Shown piece after piece: positions 23,934 through 31,987 of a DNA stretch of 37,737 nt (the first letter of the stretch is position 1; each line of letters opens with the position of its first letter). A model generated the notes under the pieces. It did no database searches and was not told the DNA's origin. It saw only the letters and a program-made list of their open reading frames with translations. A program made the translations under genes and the position numbers. The DNA is from Oscillospiraceae bacterium (GTDB lineage: Bacteria > Bacillota > Clostridia > Oscillospirales > JAAYXM01). The stretch covers positions 1 through 37,737 of the forward strand of contig JAFQSU010000037.1 of assembly GCA_017409405.1 (NCBI GenBank). The letters are read 5' to 3'.

Positions 23934-24437
23934 ATGATAGTTAGAGGAAATGACTTTGTTACGAAGGAGCAATTTTGCTCGTTGTGTCACATTTCAAAAA
24001 AGACGGCATACAAACTAATCAAAAGCGGAAGGATTAAAGCGACCAAACGAATTTGTGGTTTGCTCCATTATTACGAAATCCCAATTAGTGAAATTTCAAG
24101 GTTGGAAAAAATAAGGGGCAATATCTGTAAATTAGATAAGGATGAGATTCGCAAGGTTAGAAAATATTATTCAGAAAAGTTGAAGAAATATCCTGATATT
24201 GTATTCTCTGAGGATGTTCAACTAATAACAGGATATGCAAAAGAATCTGTTCGTAATTGGATTAAAAGCGAAAAGCTTCTTGGGATAGTTTCTAAAAGAA
24301 AATTTATAATTGCAAAAGATGATTTATTGGATTTCCTGACAAGTCAATATTATTTAGGGATAATTCGGAAATCCAAAGAGCATATTTCGGATTTTATCAA
24401 ACTTGGCATTCTCGACGAAGGAGGGCGCAGAATATGA
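23934..24437 (+). CDS. Double helix-turn-helix protein, candidate antitoxin/excisionase-like
   Basis: A 167-residue basic protein with two excisionase/MerR-like DNA-binding segments. Residues 8-48 read FVTKEQFCSLCHISKKTAYK then SGRIKA; residues 80-128 read VQLITGYAKESVRNWIKSEK then KRKFIIAKDDLLDFL. The two look like diverged copies of one module. It overlaps the next, RelE-like gene by 4 bases (ATGA), so an antitoxin role is plausible, though it is larger than usual antitoxins. An excisionase or regulator of the island is the alternative, since it is the first gene inside the tRNA border. GGTGG precedes the ATG. Confidence 0.65.
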   Translation: MIVRGNDFVTKEQFCSLCHISKKTAYKLIKSGRIKATKRICGLLHYYEIPISEISRLEKIRGNICKLDKDEIRKVRKYYSEKLKKYPDIVFSEDVQLITGYAKESVRNWIKSEKLLGIVSKRKFIIAKDDLLDFLTSQYYLGIIRKSKEHISDFIKLGILDEGGRRI

Positions 24438-24778
24438 GGAAAATATTTATAACACCTAATGTGAAAAGGTTTATGGAACAGGCGGATGAAAAAACAATGA
24501 TCAAAATGAAATTTATGATTACCTACTTAACCGATAATAAAAATGTTCTGCGTGAACCTTATGTAAGGCATATTTTAATACCGAAGTATAAGGAATTATA
24601 CGAACTGCGTATCAGAACTGCAAAAACAATGGCAAGGACGATTTTTACAGTTTCGGGAGAAAACATTGTCTTGTTGTATGCTTTTCAAAAGAAATGCAAA
24701 AGAGATAATGTCAAAGCTTTGAAATGTGCCTTTAAGATGAATAAATCAAGTGAAGAACTTATGGAGGTATGCTTATGA
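24434..24778 (+). CDS. RelE/HigB (Gp49-like) toxin-family protein
   Basis: A 114-residue protein with the core pattern of phage-derived Gp49-like/HigB mRNA interferases. YKELYELRIRTAKTMARTIF (the 'l-ELR-----RI-Y' strand pair) is followed by IVLLYAFQKKCKRDNVKALK, where F-KK-----A is the family signature. Members cleave mRNA on the ribosome. It is coupled on both sides: its start overlaps the HTH gene, and its stop overlaps the transglutaminase gene (ATGA each time). A third, exported protein in a toxin-antitoxin operon is uncommon. Confidence 0.75.
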   Translation: MRKIFITPNVKRFMEQADEKTMIKMKFMITYLTDNKNVLREPYVRHILIPKYKELYELRIRTAKTMARTIFTVSGENIVLLYAFQKKCKRDNVKALKCAFKMNKSSEELMEVCL

Positions 24779-25824
24779 GAAAATCATCATTTTTAATTGG
24801 ATTAGTATGTGGCAGTTTATTGTTCAGTGGACTTACAGCGTTTGCAAATGCAGAGATAATAGCGAAACTTACATCACAGATTTTCTTTTGGAATAACCAA
24901 AAGATTGAACTTGAAGCGTATAATATCAACGGATATAACTATGTAAGACTTCGTGATGCAGCAGAGTTGTTTGGTGTCAATATAGAATATCACGAGGATA
25001 CTGATACCGTTTACTTAGGAGAAGTAAGAAAAGAAAAAACTAAAATTGACGGAAAGGCTTATGCAAAAGAAGATTACTCATTAAAAGCGAATTCAGATAT
25101 ATTCGATGATGTCTATACAAGGGATGCTTATAATGCAATCAGACAATCTATTATTGATATTGCAGAAATTACAAAGAATACCGATGAGAATGGATACAAT
25201 ACAGATTATGAGTATGGTCACTTTGTTGATGATACATCTGACGGAATGGGAGAAACAATAGAAGTAATGAAATCCGTAACAGCAACAATGTTCGGCTATT
25301 ATAATTTCAGTTTCGGTTATGAGCCAACAATATCAAATTTCTATGAATATCCCGGATACCGAATTTGTAAACCGCAGATACATAAACACTTTGAACCAGC
25401 AAACAATGCAACGGATGGTTTTATTGTAGAGATATCCAATCTCACAGACCTAGAAAAAGTCAAACGAATTGCTGATTATATCTGCGACAGAGTGGCATAT
25501 AAGAATGAAAATGCTGCAGGAATTAACAGGGTGTTTACCGAAACACCTCCCGTCAATGCAATCTGTGGAACATATTCTAATGCGTTTGTGTATCTGTGCC
25601 AGAGAGCAAAAATTCCTTGCATATCAGTTGTTGATGATGTGCACGCATGGAACGAAGTTTATGTTGACGGCGAATGGAATACTACGGATATAAGCTATTA
25701 TGATGTGGCAAGAACGGACGAATACTTATTTCCTAAAAACTACCCTCGAACAGATATAAATAAACAGAAAACAAATTTTGCAAAAGAACTTCTTGTTCCT
25801 GGAAGTACAAAAAGCACCTATTAA
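24775..25824 (+). CDS. Exported transglutaminase-like protein with stalk domain
   Basis: A 349-residue exported protein. Residues 1-26 are a signal peptide (SSFLIGLVCGSLLFSGLTAFANA). Residues 30-83 form a copper-amine-oxidase-type 'stalk' domain (YNINGYNYVRLRDAAELFGV). The C-terminal half is a transglutaminase-like papain-fold domain with the triad in order: Cys in NAICGTYSNAF, His in DDVHAWNEVYVDG, Asp in WNTTDIS. Such proteins act at the cell surface as proteases or crosslinking enzymes. I start it at ATG 24775 (ATGA overlap with the toxin gene). Its inclusion in a regulator/toxin operon is unexpected, and the substrate is unknown. Confidence 0.75.
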   Translation: MRKSSFLIGLVCGSLLFSGLTAFANAEIIAKLTSQIFFWNNQKIELEAYNINGYNYVRLRDAAELFGVNIEYHEDTDTVYLGEVRKEKTKIDGKAYAKEDYSLKANSDIFDDVYTRDAYNAIRQSIIDIAEITKNTDENGYNTDYEYGHFVDDTSDGMGETIEVMKSVTATMFGYYNFSFGYEPTISNFYEYPGYRICKPQIHKHFEPANNATDGFIVEISNLTDLEKVKRIADYICDRVAYKNENAAGINRVFTETPPVNAICGTYSNAFVYLCQRAKIPCISVVDDVHAWNEVYVDGEWNTTDISYYDVARTDEYLFPKNYPRTDINKQKTNFAKELLVPGSTKSTY

Positions 25825-25844
25825 AAACGAATTTTTAATCATAT

Positions 25845-26206
25845 AGGGGGTTGCAAAAAAATTATTTTTTGGCCTAATTTTTTAATGTGTAGATATTGAA
25901 AAAATTGCACACCCCCTAAATGTAACAAAAACGCAGTGATACAGGCGTTTTCCGGATATAAAGAATTGTGAATTTTCAGGAAGAATTTGCACTAGTAGGG
26001 AGGGTTGCAAAATCGTCTTGAAAATAAGGAGTAAAAGTTGTATCAAAGTACAGAAGTCGCCAAAGCATTTTTGCAGGGAATGTAGTGAAATATTAAATGT
26101 AGTTTTGAGTAAAAAAGCAGATAAAAGGATAGAAGTTGTTACAAGAGCCTTGAAGAAAATAAGGGGGAAATACTTGAGAATTAAATTTAATAAGACAGAG
26201 TATTAG
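25845..26206 (+). repeat. Structured repeat family H, copy A1
   Basis: The left arm AGGGGGTTGCAA (25845-25856) pairs with TTGCACACCCCCT (25905-25917), closing a 48-base loop. A linker follows with CAGGCGTTTT and GGATATAAAG (similar to the linkers of the other copies). A second G-rich box GGGAGGGTTGCAA (25998-26010) repeats the left arm. Then comes a tail that matches copy A2 (35636-35817), beginning GCACTAGTAGGGAGGG and including AGTACAGAAG and AAAGCATTTTTG. A 62-codon frame (26018-26206) runs through the tail, but there is no good ribosome site. I see no ordinary gene in 25825-26390. Confidence 0.7.
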
Positions 26207-26234
26207 AGTAAGAACACACAACGCTTTTAAGAAA

Positions 26235-26291
26235 AAAGAAAAGCAATCTAGCACCTTTGAAAGAACAAATCTTTTAAGGGTGCTTTTCTTT
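26235..26291. terminator. Terminator between the transglutaminase and defence operons
   Basis: AAAGAAAAGCA (26235-26245) pairs with TGCTTTTCTTT (26281-26291), with an inner CACCTT/AAGGGTG stem. Runs of A and T on both sides allow action in either direction. Confidence 0.7.
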
Positions 26292-26349
26292 ACTATAAAG
26301 TCGATATAACATTATAGATTATACTCAAACACAAATTAGTAAATCGTAC

Positions 26350-26378
26350 TTGACTAATTTATATTTATGTGCTATAAT
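26350..26378 (+). promoter_or_regulatory. Sigma-A promoter of the defence operon
   Basis: TTGACT (26350-26355) and TATAAT (26373-26378) with a 17-base spacer, 23 bases before the first ribosome-site region. No other promoter of this quality is seen down to 34.5 kb, so the five defence genes probably form one transcript. Confidence 0.85.
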
Positions 26379-26407
26379 GTAGATAACCTAAAATGGAGGT
26401 CTTGTAT

Positions 26408-27811
26408 ATGTTTATAGGCAGAGAAAGAGAGCTTGATGCTCTGAACAAGCTTTATAAATCGAATAAATTTGAATTTGCGGTTATCTATGGCAGACGTCGT
26501 GTTGGTAAAACCGCGCTCATCAATGAGTTTATAGATAATAAAAAAGCCATTTATTTTATGGGTGTTGAAAGTAACGCAAAGCAGAATCTTGAAAACTTCT
26601 CAAAAAGCATTATGGAGTTTGCAAGTGGTATTGAAACGGAATCCTCTTTCCTTTCGTTCCAGGCGGCGTTAGAGTATGTATTCAAGCTTGCGGAAAACGA
26701 AAGAATCATTCTTGCTATTGATGAATACCCTTATGTGGCTCGTTCATCAAAAAGCCTTGCATCTACTTTGCAACTTCTAATTGATAAATATAAAGATACA
26801 TCAAAATTAATGCTTATTCTCTGTGGTTCTTCTATGTCCTATATGGAAGACCATGTGCTTGCATATAAAGCGCCTCTTTATGGCAGAAGAACAGCGCAAA
26901 TGAAACTTTTGCCTTTTGATTTTGAGGAAACCTGCAGATATTTTAAAAATCTATCTGATGAAGATAAAGCACTTATTTATGGTGTTGCAGGCGGTACGCC
27001 GCAGTATCTTTTGCAGATGGATGATAAACTGAGCGTAGAAGACAATATAAAAAACACATACTTAAATCCAATTTCATTCTTGTACGAGGAACCAACTAAT
27101 CTTTTAAAACAAGAAGTGCGTGAACCGGCTATTTATACAGCAATTATTACAGCGATTGCAACCGGTTCGTCGAGAATGTCAGAGATTTCAAGTAAGGTTG
27201 GCGAAGATACAAATGTATGTGCAACGTATATTAAAAACTTGATTAATCTTGGCATTGTTCAGAAAGAAACACCGTATGGTGAAAAGGCATCTCGTAAGTC
27301 AGTTTACTCCATTGAGGACAATATGTTTCGTTTCTGGTATCGCTTTGTTCTTGAAAACAACTCAATCATTGCGCGTGGTGCTGCTGATTTGGTTTACAAA
27401 CGAATTGAACCACATTTTTCTAACTATATGGGTAAGGTTTTTGAAGAAATCTGTAAACAGTATCTTTGGAAACAGCTTCTTTCCGGTAGCTGCCCTGTAG
27501 AGTTTACCTCTCTCGGTCGTTGGTGGGGCAATGATCCTGAAGAAAAAGCACAAGCAGAAATAGATATTATGGGAGAACAGGATAAAAACACAGCTCTCTT
27601 TGCAGAATGCAAATGGACAAACGAAAAGGTTGACCTCGGTGTTTTAGAAACTCTTGTAAAACGTGGCAACTTGTTCTCATATAAAACAAAGCATTACTAC
27701 CTGTTCTCAAAATCAGGATTCACAAAAGGCTGTATAGATAAGGCAGATGAATTGGGTAATGTAACATTGGTTGAGTTTAAGGATATTATGAAAAATCAGT
27801 CGAATGGTTGA
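26408..27811 (+). CDS. AAA-type ATPase with C-terminal DUF234 nuclease-like domain
   Basis: A 467-residue protein of the archaeal-type (ATPase_2) P-loop family. FIGRERELDALNKLY opens the fold, Walker A is GRRRVGKTAL and Walker B IILAIDEYPYV, with sensor LILCGSS. A winged-helix segment lies around residues 255-305. The C-terminal DUF234 region has a PD-(D/E)XK-like signature: QAEIDIM then LFAECKW (D, then E-C-K). A switch-like ATPase carrying a possible nuclease fits the defence context, although many relatives are found alone and are uncharacterised. GGAGG lies 8 bases before ATG 26408. It is the first gene of the operon. Confidence 0.8.
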   Translation: MFIGRERELDALNKLYKSNKFEFAVIYGRRRVGKTALINEFIDNKKAIYFMGVESNAKQNLENFSKSIMEFASGIETESSFLSFQAALEYVFKLAENERIILAIDEYPYVARSSKSLASTLQLLIDKYKDTSKLMLILCGSSMSYMEDHVLAYKAPLYGRRTAQMKLLPFDFEETCRYFKNLSDEDKALIYGVAGGTPQYLLQMDDKLSVEDNIKNTYLNPISFLYEEPTNLLKQEVREPAIYTAIITAIATGSSRMSEISSKVGEDTNVCATYIKNLINLGIVQKETPYGEKASRKSVYSIEDNMFRFWYRFVLENNSIIARGAADLVYKRIEPHFSNYMGKVFEEICKQYLWKQLLSGSCPVEFTSLGRWWGNDPEEKAQAEIDIMGEQDKNTALFAECKWTNEKVDLGVLETLVKRGNLFSYKTKHYYLFSKSGFTKGCIDKADELGNVTLVEFKDIMKNQSNG

Positions 27812-27825
27812 AAGGAGAAAAAGAA

Positions 27826-29673
27826 ATGGCTAAAAATATTGAACCAAAGCTCAAAAAAATAGGTGATTATTTAAAGTTAGAAGAAGATACAGTATTTACT
27901 ATACCTGAATATCAAAGAGCATATTCTTGGAGCATTGATAATTGCGATAAGCTGTGGCAGGACATAAATGATTTTGTTGAGAGCGAAAGTAAGGATAGAT
28001 ATTTTTTTGGCACAATTATAATTAACTGTCAGGAAAATGATACAAAATATGGACTTATCGATGGCCAACAGAGAACCACTACATTTTTGTTGTTGTTAAA
28101 AGCACTGCTGGTTAGGATCAACTATGCAATTAAAAGAACATCAAACGATGAAGACTCAGCGAGCCTTTGTCGTGGATTGCAGGAACGCCGAAGAAGAATC
28201 ATGGGAATCCTTTATAAGGTTGAAACAGAAGATATTTCAGATAAACCTGATGTTGAGAAAGATTCTGAAATTTGTAGTCGTGTAAATATTCTTGAAAATT
28301 TTTCGATAAACGAGCAGTATAAGACAGAACTATCAACAATTCTTCAAGCTACAGATTATGATTCTGCTGAAGCAAGAGTAACTAAAATCAAACGTAAACA
28401 AAAAGATAATAGATATACCAACTTTTTTAGAAATTTCAAATTCTTTTATACAAAAATTAAAGATTTATCAGATTCTCAATTAAACAGTATTGCTAAAGCT
28501 ATTACAGACAATTGTGAAGTAATTGAAATCAAAAGTTGGCAAGTTGAACAGGCAATAACAATGTTTAACTCTCTTAATTCTGATGGTTTGCCTCTTTATG
28601 ATTCCGATATTATCTCTGCAAAATTGTATGCAGAAGCAGAAAAAATTGGGCAACAAAAAGAGTTTGCTGATTTATGGAAAGAGTTAAATGATATTATAAA
28701 TGATTTGGACAGCATTCACATCGCAGATATTAATTCGATTTTGATGCAATATATGTATTTCATTCGTACCATCAATAAGGAAACGATTAGTGAAACAGGT
28801 GCGATAAATGTTACTACGCCGGGTTTAAGAAGGTACTTCACTGAGATAAATAAAACCCCTATTACGAAGCCAATTGATATGTGCATAGATATGATCAAAT
28901 TAGCTAAGATTTGGAAAAAGGTTTACGAATATCCTCAAATGAAAGTTTTGCTAAAATTTAATGAGAACACAAAGTTGTTTTTAGCAAGTTATTTTTATAG
29001 ATTTACCGAAGAAGAAATTACCGAAGCTGCTATCAAACCAATCTTGGATTGTTTGTTGCGCTTATTTGCTCTACTTGAACTTGTTGATTTTGGTTATTCA
29101 AGTAAGTATTTTAAAACATTCTTGTTTGGTGAAGAAGCAAAACTTATTGATAAAAATATCTCTACTGATGAAATTATACAAGACTTCAATGTACATATTT
29201 CAACTAACTGGGATAAAGAAATCATTAGTTCAACATTGCATGACTATGATGCTAATGTGCTTGTATATTTAAACGAATATCTTTTTGCTCAAGAAAACAA
29301 CGTAAGTTTTTCTCTTGGAACAAAATATGACATTGAACACATAATGCCGTATAGTGGGTATAATCTTCAAGAAATTAGAAAGGATGCAGGAATTGATACT
29401 GAAGATGAGTTCTATGAATTTGTAAACAAATTAGGAAACAAAATACTTCTTGAAGAAAGAATCAATAGAGCTATCGGTAATGAATGGTTTAGAACTAAGG
29501 TTTCAACAAAACTTGAACATAAAACCGGATATGTAGATAGCGAATACCCGATTGCTCGTGCCTTGGTTTCTAAATACCAAAATTCCAACAAACCATATTG
29601 GAAGAAAAATGATATTGAGGATGCCACAAGCAAGGCAGCTGATAGAATTGTTAAATTTATCTTTGATAACTAA
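27826..29673 (+). CDS. GmrSD-like DUF262/DUF1524 nuclease
   Basis: A 615-residue protein with the DUF262 N-terminal domain (PEYQRAYSW, YFFGTIII, and the NTP-binding motif DGQQRTTT near residue 78). The C-terminal DUF1524 HNH-type nuclease contains YDIEHIMPYSGYN (catalytic His near residue 505) and NKLGNKILLEERINRAIGN. GmrSD-type enzymes are type IV systems that cut modified (for example glucosylated hydroxymethylcytosine) phage DNA using NTPs. The modification targeted here is unknown. AAAGGAG lies before ATG 27826, 15 bases after the preceding stop. Next to a methylating restriction system it would cover phages whose modified DNA escapes restriction. Confidence 0.83.
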   Translation: MAKNIEPKLKKIGDYLKLEEDTVFTIPEYQRAYSWSIDNCDKLWQDINDFVESESKDRYFFGTIIINCQENDTKYGLIDGQQRTTTFLLLLKALLVRINYAIKRTSNDEDSASLCRGLQERRRRIMGILYKVETEDISDKPDVEKDSEICSRVNILENFSINEQYKTELSTILQATDYDSAEARVTKIKRKQKDNRYTNFFRNFKFFYTKIKDLSDSQLNSIAKAITDNCEVIEIKSWQVEQAITMFNSLNSDGLPLYDSDIISAKLYAEAEKIGQQKEFADLWKELNDIINDLDSIHIADINSILMQYMYFIRTINKETISETGAINVTTPGLRRYFTEINKTPITKPIDMCIDMIKLAKIWKKVYEYPQMKVLLKFNENTKLFLASYFYRFTEEEITEAAIKPILDCLLRLFALLELVDFGYSSKYFKTFLFGEEAKLIDKNISTDEIIQDFNVHISTNWDKEIISSTLHDYDANVLVYLNEYLFAQENNVSFSLGTKYDIEHIMPYSGYNLQEIRKDAGIDTEDEFYEFVNKLGNKILLEERINRAIGNEWFRTKVSTKLEHKTGYVDSEYPIARALVSKYQNSNKPYWKKNDIEDATSKAADRIVKFIFDN

Positions 29674-29714
29674 TCATAAGGAGATATAACAAATAGAGTT
29701 TTGGAGGATATATT

Positions 29715-31931
29715 ATGACTATTTATGATATTTTAAAAGATACTGCATACAAAACAGAGCAGTTCTCTGATGATGCGATAAATAAACTGAATGCTAGAAT
29801 TGTTGAGAAAGAAGACAAAAACGGCAAAAAATATGCTGTTGTTGAATGTCTGGTTAGAAAAAAGGATATTCGACTCAATCCTGAAGAAGTTATCAGACAA
29901 CTTTACATAGATAGACTTATTAATGATTATGGCTATCCTGTTTCTCGTATGCAGTTAGAGTATCCCGTTTATTTTGGTCGTGAAGTCAAACGTGCCGATA
30001 TTGTTATTATGGATGAAGACCGTCCTATTGTTCCTTATATTATAATTGAGGTTAAAAAACCAAAGCTTAAAGAAGGTAAGGAACAGTTAAAAGGTTATTG
30101 TAATAGCACAGGTGCGCCAATTGCTGTTTGGACTAACGGTGAGCAAATTACTTATTACAACAGAAAAGATCCTAATTATTTTGAAGATATACGAGATATT
30201 CCTACTGCATCGCAAACATTGATGGATGTGATATCTGAGCGTTGGACTATTGAAGATTTAAAAGAAAACGACAGATTGCAAAAAGATAAAATATCTTTAA
30301 AAGATATTATTTTGGATTTGGAAGACGAAGTTTTGGCTAATGCAGGTGTTGACGTTTTTGAGGAATGCTTTAAACTCATTTTTGCTAAACTTTATGATGA
30401 ATTTTTGAGTGGACAAGACAAAAATCGCTATCTTGAATTTTCAAATGCCGGACGTACTGAATTTAAGCTTAAGGAAGCAATTCAAGAGCTTTTTAATAGA
30501 GCTAATAAAAAATGGAAAGGTGTTTTTGAAGAAAAAACAAAAATTGCACTTTCTCCGTCACATCTTTCAATCTGTGTTGCTTCTTTACAGAATGTAAAGT
30601 TTTTCAATAGTAATATGGAAGTAGTAGACGATGCGTTTGAATATTTGATGAGCAAATCAAGCAAAGGTGAAAAAGGGCAGTTTTTCACTCCTCGTTATGC
30701 AATAGAAATGTGTGTAAAGATGCTCAATCCTAAAGAAAACGAAAAGATGATAGATACCGCTTGTGGAAGTAGTGGATTCCCGGTGCATACCATCTTCCAT
30801 GTATGGCGCCAGATGGCCATTGACAGAAATCTTGAAGTTAGTGAGCTTTTCTCTTTAGACCAAAAACCATATGACTTCACCGAATATGTTAAAGACAATA
30901 TTTTCGGAATTGATTTTGATGAAAAAGCAGTCCGTGTAGCACGCACATTAAACCTGATTGCAGGTGACGGACATACAAATGTTTTGCATTTAAATACCCT
31001 TGACTATGATCGATGGGATGAAACTGCAAAACAAGAGGAATGGATGGATACCTATTATGAAGGTTTTAGCCGATTAAAAGGATTACGGACTAGCAAAAAG
31101 AGTTATCAGGAATTCGGATTTGATATTGTAATGGCTAATCCCCCATTTGCGGGCGATATTAAAGAAACTCGTTTGCTTGGCAAATATGAATTAGGGAAAA
31201 ATGCAAAAGGTAAAATCCAGAGTAAAGTTGGCAGAGATATTCTTTTTATAGAAAGAAATCTTGACTTTTTAAAACCCGGCGGAAGAATGGCTATTGTTTT
31301 ACCACAAGGAAGATTTAACAATAGCACAGATAAATATATTCGTGAGTATATTGCACAGCGCTGCCGAATACTCGCTGTCGTTGGGTTGCATGTAAACACA
31401 TTTAAACCGCATACCGGCACAAAAACAAGTGTGTTATTTGTGCAAAAATGGGATGATGAGCTCTGTCCTAAAGTAGATGATTATAATATTTTCTTTGCGA
31501 CGCAACAGAAATCTGCTAAAGATAATAGCGGTGATAAAATGTATATAAAACAAGATTATGTTACCGTTTCAGATATTCGTGAATTTGAGGAAAAAGGAGT
31601 AGTTTCTACAACTTACACAAAAGATAAATTTATAAAAAACTTTGGCTCTATTGAAGAAGCTACACAATATTATAGTTACCCATTAAAAAGATGGTTTAAT
31701 GGCAAACAATATACAGAAATTAATGATGAAGTTAAAAAGGACTGCGATAAAAAAGTTCGATGTGAAGAATTCTCCAAGCGTGTATCAGATGAGCATGGCC
31801 ATTTAGTGGTTGACCACGATTTGTATAAACAATCGTATAAAGAAGGAGAAGAAATAATTGTTCTTGAAGATGGTATTGCAGAAGCATTTGCAGAATTTGC
31901 CAAAAAGGAAGGTTTAAGTTTTTTTCAGTAA
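29715..31931 (+). CDS. PD-(D/E)XK nuclease fused to type I-style N6-adenine methyltransferase
   Basis: A 738-residue fusion. Residues 55-160 resemble the HsdR N-terminal nuclease: RADIVI with D95, then YIIIEVKKP with E112 and K114. Residues 190-290 are the helical HsdM N-terminal region. Residues 315-620 are the methyltransferase: GQFFTPRYAIEMCVKML, motif I DTACGSSGF and catalytic NPPFAG near residue 475. There is no helicase domain, and no HsdR gene is nearby. Nuclease and methyltransferase in one chain with a separate specificity protein is the layout of BcgI-like (type IIB) enzymes. TTGGAGG precedes the ATG. The stop lies within a probable frameshift signal that leads into the specificity gene. 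Confidence 0.87.
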   Translation: MTIYDILKDTAYKTEQFSDDAINKLNARIVEKEDKNGKKYAVVECLVRKKDIRLNPEEVIRQLYIDRLINDYGYPVSRMQLEYPVYFGREVKRADIVIMDEDRPIVPYIIIEVKKPKLKEGKEQLKGYCNSTGAPIAVWTNGEQITYYNRKDPNYFEDIRDIPTASQTLMDVISERWTIEDLKENDRLQKDKISLKDIILDLEDEVLANAGVDVFEECFKLIFAKLYDEFLSGQDKNRYLEFSNAGRTEFKLKEAIQELFNRANKKWKGVFEEKTKIALSPSHLSICVASLQNVKFFNSNMEVVDDAFEYLMSKSSKGEKGQFFTPRYAIEMCVKMLNPKENEKMIDTACGSSGFPVHTIFHVWRQMAIDRNLEVSELFSLDQKPYDFTEYVKDNIFGIDFDEKAVRVARTLNLIAGDGHTNVLHLNTLDYDRWDETAKQEEWMDTYYEGFSRLKGLRTSKKSYQEFGFDIVMANPPFAGDIKETRLLGKYELGKNAKGKIQSKVGRDILFIERNLDFLKPGGRMAIVLPQGRFNNSTDKYIREYIAQRCRILAVVGLHVNTFKPHTGTKTSVLFVQKWDDELCPKVDDYNIFFATQQKSAKDNSGDKMYIKQDYVTVSDIREFEEKGVVSTTYTKDKFIKNFGSIEEATQYYSYPLKRWFNGKQYTEINDEVKKDCDKKVRCEEFSKRVSDEHGHLVVDHDLYKQSYKEGEEIIVLEDGIAEAFAEFAKKEGLSFFQ

Positions 31932-31987
31932 GCCCGTCTGTTGAACCTTTCAATGAAGCAAAATATAGAGCTTTGATGGACGGGCTT
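31905..31987 (+). other. Candidate programmed -1 frameshift signal
   Basis: In the methyltransferase frame the codons read AGT TTT TTT CAG TAA, giving the slippery heptamer T_TTT_TTT (31919-31925) two codons before the stop. SD-like AAGGAAGG (31905-31912) ends 6 bases upstream. Four bases after the heptamer a 9-base-pair stem begins: AAGCCCGTC (31930-31938) with GACGGGCTT (31979-31987). Inside it CAATGAAGC (31951-31959) pairs 8 of 9 with GCTTTGATG (31970-31978), which is contiguous with the outer right arm. After a -1 shift the frame continues unbroken into the specificity gene. Confidence 0.7.

Noticed and set aside
23934..24437. Integrase for the tRNA-Ser island
   Set aside because: It has only DNA-binding segments, with no tyrosine or serine recombinase catalytic motifs.
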